DNA from: an uncultured Shimia sp.
Lineage (GTDB): Bacteria; Pseudomonadota; Alphaproteobacteria; Rhodobacterales; Rhodobacteraceae
Length of the DNA: 64,000 nt
Assembly: GCA_937897325.1 (NCBI GenBank)
Contig: CALCOY010000022.1
Location: forward strand, 94,200 to 158,199
Direction: 5' to 3'
Positions 57,617 to 64,000 of the stretch are shown piece after piece. The position numbers and the translations under genes were made by a program. Below the pieces are notes generated by a model. It saw only the letters and a list, made by a program, of their open reading frames with translations, was not told the origin of the DNA and ran no database searches. The stretch's first letter is position 1. Every line of letters begins with the position of its first letter.

Positions 57617-58389
57617 CGATCGCGGACGAATTGGCCCGGCGCCTCGCGGTACTGTCGAATGACGAGGCAGAGCTTGCTAGCGGCGCGCGCGTCATCTCCG
57701 AAGGTGGTCTGCCAAGCCCAATGCAGGCCATCCTGCGCGAAATCGATGAAACAGTTCTGACACGGGAATTGTTCTTTGATCTAGGCAAGACCGGATCGGT
57801 CACCATGGTTGCATCAGGCCGGAGGTTGCTGGGCCTGCGTGCCTTCAAAGGTGATATCGGTGGGGACGCCGATACATTGATCGAGCAGCCGTTGTCGAGC
57901 GATGACAAGGATCAACTTACAACGCTGGCGTCCGGCCTGGAAGTTGTTGCGACGGTAACCGGTCAGATTGGTGTGACCGCCCGCGATGGCGACCGCATCG
58001 GCAGCCAGACACAGGTTGGATTGTCGGTTGAGACATTGGCCGGTCTTTTTGGCGTCGAGTATCCTTTTGATGAGCCGTCCCGTCTGCAGCGTTTTGGCAG
58101 CATGATCGCAGACCCATCTACGGCCACCTTGATCCGAAAGGCCAAAGGTCAGTACAGCTTTGTCGGAGATGCTGAAGTAAAAGCATGGCTGGAGGAAAAA
58201 TCAGAGACCTTTAGCGAGTCCTTCGGGGAGCAAGGCCAAGGGCCAATATTGACCATATTGGGGCAAAGTTCTGGCGAAAATCCCATTTTGGTGGTCATTG
58301 TTGATGATGGTGAGACAATGTACTGCCGGGTCGGAAGAGGGCAATTGTCCAAAATTTGCGCAGCTTGGCGCAAGATAGTTGATACCTGA
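57613..58389 (+). CDS. Unrecognised cytoplasmic protein in the kinase-GTPase block
   Basis: A 258-aa protein with no signal peptide or membrane segment. It has an alpha/beta character with beta-rich stretches (GSVTMVASGRRLLGLRAFKG, ENPILVVIVDDGETMYCRVG). It is coupled by a 4-bp overlap to the roadblock-like gene, so the two probably interact. I do not recognise a family. Confidence 0.7.
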   Translation: MTIADELARRLAVLSNDEAELASGARVISEGGLPSPMQAILREIDETVLTRELFFDLGKTGSVTMVASGRRLLGLRAFKGDIGGDADTLIEQPLSSDDKDQLTTLASGLEVVATVTGQIGVTARDGDRIGSQTQVGLSVETLAGLFGVEYPFDEPSRLQRFGSMIADPSTATLIRKAKGQYSFVGDAEVKAWLEEKSETFSESFGEQGQGPILTILGQSSGENPILVVIVDDGETMYCRVGRGQLSKICAAWRKIVDT

Positions 58390-58399
58390 CCCCTAAGAG

Positions 58400-58415
58400 G
58401 CACAACATTTTGTGC
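58400..58415 (+). other. Small dyad and CATTTTG repeats after the unknown gene
   Basis: A 6-bp stem (gcacaa/ttgtgc) with a 4-nt loop lies 11 bp after the stop codon. The element cattttg occurs here and twice more downstream (58406-58412, 58432-58438, 58464-58470). Confidence 0.35.
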
Positions 58416-58467
58416 TGATACGAAAATACGACATTTTGATGCTATGCGTCGAACAAAAGACCGCATT

Positions 58468-58496
58468 TTGTCCAATTATTCACAGAATTGGATAAT
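58468..58496 (+). promoter_or_regulatory. Sigma-70-type promoter of the PstS-like/OmpA gene
   Basis: ttgtcc (58468-58473), a 17-bp spacer and gataat (58491-58496) form a good promoter about 110 bp before the GTG start. The -35 overlaps the third CATTTTG repeat, and the spacer holds the inverted pair caatt/aattg. Confidence 0.6.
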
Positions 58497-58606
58497 CTAA
58501 CAGCATGTGAGCAGGGCAATTATCTGCCCTTGACGCTGCCGCTGACGAACGGAGGTCCGAGGCGGCTCTCAATCTAAGGCGCAGTTGCGCGACATAGGAG
58601 GTCAAC

Positions 58607-60202
58607 GTGACTCTTAAGGCTATCATGAAGGGCACATCGTTGAAGCGTGCCATGGTTATCGCGGCAGCCGGCATTCTGCCGACAGCTGTTCTTTCCGACG
58701 AAGTTGCCCTGAAATCTGCGGATGGTACGGTCAACCTGGTTGGTGAGTTTGTCGAATTCAAGGATGACAACTACGTCATCCGTACCGCCCTGGGCGATCT
58801 GCGTATCAGTGCTGCGCGGGTCCGCTGTGAAGGCGCCGCCTGCCCCGTATTTGAAACCGAAACAGCCGACGTGGTCTTCGCGGGTTCTGACACATTGGGT
58901 CTCGGCATGATGCCATTGCTGATCTCGGGCTATGCATCGTTCCTCGATGCGGAAGCTTCGACAAAAGCGACAGGCCAAGAAGGCCAGTTGCTGTCCAGCC
59001 TGATCAGCGACGGCGGATTTGGCGATGAAATCGGCTCTTACCTTGTGACATCCAGCAGCTCGAGCTCAGCGTTCAGCAATCTGCTCGACAAATCGGCGCA
59101 GTTCGGCATGTCTTCCCGCCGCATTCTTCCCGCAGAAGCACGCGAATTGAAAGCGGACGGCGCTGGTAACATGATCAGCCCTCGCCAGGAACATATCGTT
59201 GCGGTGGACAGCCTGGTTGTCATCACCAACCCATCGAACCCGATCGAAACGCTGACGATCGAGCAGCTCGCAGGTATCTATACCGGTCAAATCACGAACT
59301 GGTCCGAAGTTGGTGGCGATGATGCGCCGATCCGGGTTCTGAACCGTCAAGACGATTCCGGTACGCGTGCCGTCTTCGAAAACGCAGTGTTCGGTGATGA
59401 TGCGGAAGCAACGACCGGCATCGGCGAAACGATTGCCGACAACAACAATATGGCGGCGACGGTCAACGAAGACGCCAATGCCGTCGGTTTTGTCGGCTAC
59501 GCATTCCAGCGCGGCGCCAAGCCGATCTCGCTGGTCAACAGCTGCGGCATTACGACAACGCCGGACGCATTCTCGGCCAAGACCGAAGAATACGCGCTAC
59601 AGCGTCGCCTGTATCTCTACAACCGCGCCGACAACATGTCGGAATCGTCTCAGCAGTTCATCGACTACGCCACATCCGCCGAAGCGGACGGTGTGATCGC
59701 AAAGGCTGGCTTCATCGACCTGGGCATCCGCGCGCAGCCGATGGAAATGGACGGCGCTCGTGCTCAGATGCTGCTCGACCCGAACGTCGACGCATATGAA
59801 GGTGGCGTAATGCGCGCCATGCTAAGCGAGATGGTCAACTATGACCGTCTGTCCACAACCTTCCGCTTCAAAACGGGGTCGTCCAAGCTCGACGAACGTG
59901 GCCTGATCGATATGGCACGTCTTGCCAACTACCTTGAGACGCAGCCTGCCGGAACGAAGATCACATTCGTGGGCTTCACAGATGACGTGGGTGCCTTCGA
60001 CAGCAACCGGCTTCTGTCCGAGAATCGCGCGGCACTCGCCCTGCAAGAGCTGCAGAACTTTGCGGGCGATCGCCTGGCAAACATTGAGTTCGCGACACTG
60101 GGCTTCGGTGAAGTAGCACCTTCGGGATGCAACACCAACGAACAGGGTCGTGGTATCAACCGCCGGGTCGAAGTGTGGATCCAGGCGGATCGCCAAGGCT
60201 GA
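58607..60202 (+). CDS. Secreted PstS-like phosphate-binding domain fused to OmpA
   Basis: A 531-aa exported protein. A perfect ribosome-binding site (aggagg, 6 bp upstream) supports the GTG start at 58607. The signal peptide ends near AVLSDE (residue 28). The middle (about 90-400) resembles a PstS-type periplasmic binding protein: AGSDTLGLGM, LTIEQLAGIYTGQITNWSEV and NRQDDSGTRAVFE. The C-terminal OmpA domain (about 410-530) has the peptidoglycan-anchoring pattern GFTDDVGAFDSNRLLSENRA. A binding protein tied to the cell wall rather than free in the periplasm suggests sensing, not transport. Confidence 0.85.
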   Translation: MTLKAIMKGTSLKRAMVIAAAGILPTAVLSDEVALKSADGTVNLVGEFVEFKDDNYVIRTALGDLRISAARVRCEGAACPVFETETADVVFAGSDTLGLGMMPLLISGYASFLDAEASTKATGQEGQLLSSLISDGGFGDEIGSYLVTSSSSSSAFSNLLDKSAQFGMSSRRILPAEARELKADGAGNMISPRQEHIVAVDSLVVITNPSNPIETLTIEQLAGIYTGQITNWSEVGGDDAPIRVLNRQDDSGTRAVFENAVFGDDAEATTGIGETIADNNNMAATVNEDANAVGFVGYAFQRGAKPISLVNSCGITTTPDAFSAKTEEYALQRRLYLYNRADNMSESSQQFIDYATSAEADGVIAKAGFIDLGIRAQPMEMDGARAQMLLDPNVDAYEGGVMRAMLSEMVNYDRLSTTFRFKTGSSKLDERGLIDMARLANYLETQPAGTKITFVGFTDDVGAFDSNRLLSENRAALALQELQNFAGDRLANIEFATLGFGEVAPSGCNTNEQGRGINRRVEVWIQADRQG

Positions 60203-60227
60203 TTGACTTAGGCATGATTTCAAATGG

Positions 60228-60257
60228 CACGGGCGGGAACTTCCCCGCCCGTGTTTG
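60228..60257 (+). terminator. Strong terminator after the PstS-like/OmpA gene
   Basis: A perfect 10-bp GC-rich stem (cacgggcggg/cccgcccgtg) with a 6-nt loop followed by tttg, 25 bp after the stop. It isolates this gene from the PilJ-domain genes. Confidence 0.8.
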
Positions 60258-60509
60258 ATTCAATAACATTGAAACCCAACGGGAAGCTTGCAGACCAACG
60301 GGCCCGAGTTGTTGGGGAAAGTCACCCTCAAGCAAACAAAGCCGGGCCGCTCTCGAGCTAGATTATGCGACACAACCGATATAGCGCGCGCACCTTCTAG
60401 CTACGGTTGAAAAAATCTTTTAAAATCAAAGCAATAGCGTCTTTTTGTCCAAAGAACGACATCTTTTCCAGCAAAATTGGGCACTGAAGTTCAAAACAAA
60501 GCCGTGCCA

Positions 60510-60758
60510 ATGAGCAGAGTACTTTCCATATTCGTTCCAAATGAAAGGCGGACCGGTGTGTTCGCGGAAGTTAGCATCATGCTGTCGGGGCGCACGCTTT
60601 CAAAGTTCTATGGCGCGCTTTCTGCCGATGGGCAGAGCGCGGCAGATAAGCCGGAGCTTTTCGCGATCAATGGGCATGATGCGACGCACATGCTGAGACA
60701 AACAACATCGGCAGGTCCAGAAGATCAAACATCCCGCCAACTCACGGTGTCGGGATGA
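60510..60758 (+). CDS. Possible small hypothetical protein
   Basis: An 82-aa frame (MSRVLSIFVPNERR...) in the gap before the PilJ genes. It has no clear ribosome-binding site, domain or signal peptide. It may be spurious. Confidence 0.2.
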   Translation: MSRVLSIFVPNERRTGVFAEVSIMLSGRTLSKFYGALSADGQSAADKPELFAINGHDATHMLRQTTSAGPEDQTSRQLTVSG

Positions 60759-60912
60759 CCACAAGACTATGAGTTCCGGTCTCGACGGTCGCGCTAGGCG
60801 CATTAACCAGTCGGGTAGTAACATGAGTTATCAGTTTAACGAGATGGTAAATCTCCCAATCGCCCGCCCATCAAAATTGAAAGTCGGCAGGCCAGAAGTA
60901 GGAAGACCCATT

Positions 60913-61830
60913 ATGGTTTTGGTTGGTCATCAAACCCGAATCTCCAAGACGCTCGGGCTGGCGTTCGCCGCCGTTTGCGCCCTCGCAGCCACCCCGGATG
61001 TTGCTATGGCATCCGGCTGGAAAGACGTCGGCGCAAGCGAACGCATCGACAGCTCCGGCCGTTTGAACATGCTGTCCCAGCGGATCGCCGCATCGACCTG
61101 CAACATCGAAGCGAATGTTGAGCCTGTGATCAGCCGCGGGATCCTCGCCGGTTCGCGCGACGAAGTGGACCGGATCATCAATGCGATCGAATTCGGCAAT
61201 GCGCGGATGAAAATCATTGGTGCGGAAACACGCCCGGCCACACTGAAGTTCATCCACAGTTATCGCAAGACCTGGGATGAAACCCACGGCGCGATCGACG
61301 CGATCTACGACAACGCCGGCAATCAGGAAGCATTCGAACTGATCGAACGCAGCAATCTCGATCTGAATGCGGCCGCCAGCTACCTGACATCAGAAATCGC
61401 AGGACAATATTCGAACCCGGCGGAGCTTGTGCAGGCAGACGCGATCATGCTTGATATTGCTGGACGTCAGCGCACACGAACACAACAAATGCTGAAAGAA
61501 GCCTGCGCCATCTGGAGCGAGAACACACCTGACGAAGCGGTAAAGCAGCTGACGGCGACGATGCAGCTTTATGACGTTTCGCTGCGCGCTTTGCTTGATG
61601 GCATGCCAGATGCAGGTATCAAACCGGCGCCGACAAACGCAATCAAGGTCAAGCTGGAAACACAGTTGAGAGAATGGGTCGAGATCAAACCCATGCTCGA
61701 CCAAGTCATTTCGGGGAGCGCGCTTAGTGACCCGGAAAAAACGGATCTTTACCTCAGACTAAACGAGGCACTGATCCAAACCAACGACACGATGTCTCTA
61801 TATACCAAGTATTCGAAACATCTTTTCTAG
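60913..61830 (+). CDS. Secreted PilJ-type (methyl-accepting transducer N-terminal) domain protein
   Basis: A 305-aa protein with a signal peptide cleaved near AMAS (residue 34). The mature part is helical and contains paired PilJ-type motifs: SGRLNMLSQRIAASTC near residue 48 and DIAGRQRTRTQQMLKEAC near 180. PilJ domains are normally the periplasmic sensor of chemoreceptors or nitrate sensors, but here no membrane helix or signalling domain follows. An agga ribosome-binding site precedes ATG 60913. The next gene carries two copies of the same unit. Confidence 0.8.
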   Translation: MVLVGHQTRISKTLGLAFAAVCALAATPDVAMASGWKDVGASERIDSSGRLNMLSQRIAASTCNIEANVEPVISRGILAGSRDEVDRIINAIEFGNARMKIIGAETRPATLKFIHSYRKTWDETHGAIDAIYDNAGNQEAFELIERSNLDLNAAASYLTSEIAGQYSNPAELVQADAIMLDIAGRQRTRTQQMLKEACAIWSENTPDEAVKQLTATMQLYDVSLRALLDGMPDAGIKPAPTNAIKVKLETQLREWVEIKPMLDQVISGSALSDPEKTDLYLRLNEALIQTNDTMSLYTKYSKHLF

Positions 61831-61890
61831 ATCAATAGGGGGATGACCAGTTTGGTTGCCCCCTTTTTATTACTGGAGGTTAGTACTGAA

Positions 61891-63615
61891 ATGATAAAAG
61901 GGTTAAAGTTAACACTTTTGGCGAGTGTGGCGGCGATGGCAAGCGTCCAAGCACAAGCAGCAGACAATATTAATGTGGTGCTCGCTGGGCTCAATGAAAG
62001 CAGTGCGACCGAACGCATAAATTTTTCAGGCAAACTCCGGATGCTGTCACAACGTATTTCAGCATCTGCATGCAATTTGAACGCTGATATCGATGGTGAT
62101 CTCAGCTTGCAAATGCTCAGATCATCCCATGCAGAATTCAACAAGATCATCGACGCGCTCGAATTCGGGAACATCGATCTGCACATCAAGAATGCGGAAA
62201 ACCGACCGGAAGTGCTGACGGCCATAGCGAACCTTCGGACGAAGTGGCGGCCGATCAATGCAGCGGCGGATAAGATGATCGCACGCGATCATGGGGCGGA
62301 AGACATTGCGACGATCAACGCAAAGAACCTGGATCTGCTCAAAAGTGCGCAGAACCTGGTACGTGTCATCAAAACGACCCACGCAACAGCCGGAAACAGC
62401 GATGACGGACTGACGTCGCTGATCGATGTCGCCGGTCGGCAGCGAATGTTGACGCAGAAGATGTCTAAGGAAGCGTGCCAGATCTGGTCCGGCGATGGAT
62501 CCGCCGAAACGATCGCGGCTCTTGAGGGCACGATGCAGTTGTTCGAACAATCGTTGATCAACCTGCGTGATGGCAACGACACAGCAGGTATTGCCTCTGC
62601 CCCAAACGCACGGATCAAGACCGGTCTTGAAGGTATCTGGACAAGCTGGGCAGAGCGGAAACCTGTTTTGGCTAAGGCCCAAGCAGCCGAGACCGTTGAC
62701 GAGGCCACGCGCGGTCAAGTCCTGCGGCAAATGAACGAAATGCTTCGCAGTTCAAACAATGTGGTCGGGCTTTATGCGGCGCTCAACAACAAGGCAGGTA
62801 TTGTCGAAGACGTAGGCGCGACAGAGCGTATCAACTTTTCGGGCAAACTGCGTATGCTGTCGCAGCGCATCGCGGCCAATGCTTGCCTATACAACGCGGG
62901 CATCGAACCAAAGACAAGCAGAAAACTCTTGTCGGCGAGCTCAGTAGAATTCGACAAGATCGCCAATGCACTGGAATTCGGTGATGCAGATCTACGGATT
63001 CGAGGCGTGGAAGAACGGCGCAAAACGCTCTTCGCCATCGCGCAACTGCGCGAGCAATGGGCCCCGATCAAAACCGCGGTTGACGATCTGGTGAGGAACG
63101 GCCCCACTGAATCGGCCATGGCCACGATTGCATCATCGAACATGGAACTTCTTGGCCGCGCCAAACTGCTGGTGAGTGAACTTTCGGGACAGTATTCGGA
63201 TCCGTCTGCGATGGATCAGGCCGATGCAATGGCGATCGATATCTCGGGTCGTCAACGGATGCTGACCCAGAAGATGCTCAAAGAGGCCTGCCTGATCTGG
63301 ACCGGCAATCAATCCGCCGACGCAAAGGGCGCCCTGAATGGAACAATGCAGATGTTCGAGGTTTCGCTGAACGCATTGCTGGACGGTCTACCAGCCGCTG
63401 GCATTCAGGCAGCACCGACTGCGGAGATTTCGGATCAGCTTAAGGTCGTGTTTAAGGATTGGGCTGAAGTGAAGCCGGTTCTTTTGGCAACGATGAGCGG
63501 CGAGACGGTGGACGACGCGGTGAAAGCCGACGGCTTCCACACGCTCAACACCACGCTGAAAGATATGAACCAAGCCGTCGGTATGTACACACAAGAAGCC
63601 AAAACCGGGCTCTGA
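61891..63615 (+). CDS. Secreted protein with two tandem PilJ-type units
   Basis: A 574-aa exported protein with a signal peptide cleaved after VQAQA (residue 23), preceded by a ggagg ribosome-binding site. Two repeats of about 271 residues follow. Each begins ATERINFSGKLRMLSQRI and has a second motif, GRQRMLTQKM. Cys residues recur after each motif (SACNL, EACQIW, NACLY, EACLIW) and may form disulfides in the periplasm. No transmembrane or cytoplasmic part is present. With the preceding protein it gives three units of the same fold. Confidence 0.82.
   Translation: MIKGLKLTLLASVAAMASVQAQAADNINVVLAGLNESSATERINFSGKLRMLSQRISASACNLNADIDGDLSLQMLRSSHAEFNKIIDALEFGNIDLHIKNAENRPEVLTAIANLRTKWRPINAAADKMIARDHGAEDIATINAKNLDLLKSAQNLVRVIKTTHATAGNSDDGLTSLIDVAGRQRMLTQKMSKEACQIWSGDGSAETIAALEGTMQLFEQSLINLRDGNDTAGIASAPNARIKTGLEGIWTSWAERKPVLAKAQAAETVDEATRGQVLRQMNEMLRSSNNVVGLYAALNNKAGIVEDVGATERINFSGKLRMLSQRIAANACLYNAGIEPKTSRKLLSASSVEFDKIANALEFGDADLRIRGVEERRKTLFAIAQLREQWAPIKTAVDDLVRNGPTESAMATIASSNMELLGRAKLLVSELSGQYSDPSAMDQADAMAIDISGRQRMLTQKMLKEACLIWTGNQSADAKGALNGTMQMFEVSLNALLDGLPAAGIQAAPTAEISDQLKVVFKDWAEVKPVLLATMSGETVDDAVKADGFHTLNTTLKDMNQAVGMYTQEAKTGL
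62008..63600 (+). repeat. Tandem duplication of a 271-codon unit inside the PilJ gene
   Basis: Unit 1 runs 62008-62820 and unit 2 from 62821 to about 63600; the period is 813 bp. Key motifs (TERINFSGKLRMLSQRI, GRQRMLTQKM) recur at matching places, and the DNA stays similar (for example gcaaactccggatgctgtc versus gcaaactgcgtatgctgtc). Confidence 0.75.
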
Positions 63616-63623
63616 CCAAAAAG

Positions 63624-63652
63624 GGCCCGCCCGGCGCGCATTCGGGCAGGCC
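63624..63652 (+). terminator. Imperfect hairpin after the tandem PilJ gene
   Basis: ggcccgcccg and cgggcaggcc pair over 10 bp with one mismatch and a 9-nt loop, 9 bp after the stop. There is no T-run. Confidence 0.45.
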
Positions 63653-64000
63653 ATCTGCACAACCTGATGATCTCATCTGCACGTCGCCGTGCAACAAGGC
63701 GACATGGAACAACGGCTGGCTATATTCTTGTGGTCCAGACTCGCCGTCGCATTGGCGCTTCTGGCCATAGAGCCGCCAAAGTGGTTGGTAACCAACTGGT
63801 GATACCTCCTATCAGCCGTTTGGCGCTCTCTACCGCGCAATTTTGTTTGGACGGGTCGCGCTGTCCCTCAGACATGCTCTCTATAAGTTGCCGGATCTGA
63901 GAGGTCGCGTCTTTGGTCTGTTCATGCTTGCTACCGGCCTCGGGCTGGTCAGCCCCACTGGAGTGGTCCAATTTAGTTGTTAGTGCATGACCGGCCTTGG
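63653..64000. other. Window end with no convincing gene
   Basis: The last 348 bases hold only weak overlapping frames (63667-63900 on plus, 63720-63971 on minus) without ribosome-binding sites or recognisable domains. Composition is mixed. A decayed or mobile-element remnant is possible, but I see no inverted-repeat ends. Confidence 0.4.

Larger units (their letters stand above)
60203..60912. other. 710-bp region between the OmpA fusion and the first PilJ gene
   Basis: After the terminator, the AT-rich centre (about 60400-60475) contains taaaat (60421-60426) and ttgaaa (60407-60412) boxes, a possible promoter zone for the PilJ genes. A small frame is listed separately. In-frame extensions of the PilJ gene from 60769 lack a signal-peptide-like start and are treated as non-coding leader. 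Confidence 0.4.

Noticed and set aside
48704..58389. Type VI secretion regulatory locus (PpkA/Fha/PppA)
   Set aside because: The kinase, FHA and phosphatase trio fits, but no Tss, Hcp, VgrG or ClpV gene is present, and the three GTPases are not part of that system.
60913..63615. Chemoreceptors or nitrate-sensing kinases
   Set aside because: PilJ-type domains are present, but there are no membrane helices, HAMP or methyl-accepting regions.
63720..63971. 83-aa minus-strand frame as a transposase fragment
   Set aside because: No transposase motif or terminal repeats can be seen; left as unexplained sequence.
1..64000. tRNA, rRNA and CRISPR arrays
   Set aside because: No cloverleaf-type, rRNA-like or regularly spaced repeat pattern was found by reading the intergenic regions.

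Overview
The window looks like a chromosomal segment of a marine alphaproteobacterium of the order Rhodobacterales (Roseobacter type). The evidence is high GC, tight operons with ATGA overlaps, a radA-cvpA-purF run, a surE-pcm-nlpD run, tatABC, an aglEFGAK sugar operon with a LacI regulator, and a GC-rich intergenic element of a kind common in this group. The placement comes from protein families and gene order, not from a database search. I see no rRNA, tRNA, CRISPR array or intact insertion sequence.

Layout. 1-4.7 kb: a P-loop protein cut by the window edge, an ABC-exporter-like protein that has lost its ATPase residues, and a histidine kinase/response regulator pair. 4.7-11.4 kb: a divergent GAPDH, then tamB and tamA for outer-membrane assembly. 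11.4-19 kb: alpha-glucoside uptake and hydrolysis (aglK, aglA, aglG, aglF, aglE) with the divergent LacI-type regulator and a perfect 12-bp operator-like palindrome. 19-25 kb: a urease operon (ureD, A, B, C, E, F, G) holding three non-urease small genes, including a 53-aa DUF1127 protein. 25-27.8 kb: a Tat-exported molybdenum hydroxylase pair. 28-43.4 kb: housekeeping genes (trpS, a rhomboid-like protein without catalytic residues, murJ, radA, cvpA, purF, surE, pcm, nlpD-like, a DUF815 ATPase, tatCBA, a WYL regulator). 43.3-48.4 kb: an RND pump, its adaptor and a divergent TetR regulator.

48.7-63.6 kb is the most interesting part. It is a co-directional block with a transmembrane Ser/Thr kinase, an FHA protein, a PP2C phosphatase, three different P-loop GTPases (one dynamin-like), a possible roadblock-fold protein, an unrecognised protein, a secreted PstS-like/OmpA fusion, and two secreted proteins built only of PilJ-type sensor domains. 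Kinase, FHA and phosphatase form a phospho-switch, the GTPases suggest membrane or polarity work, and the last three put a sensing arm in the periplasm. The kinase/FHA/phosphatase trio recalls the regulators of type VI secretion, but no secretion gene is present. I propose that the block is an envelope-sensing phospho-switch controlling membrane-acting GTPases; the joint function is inference.
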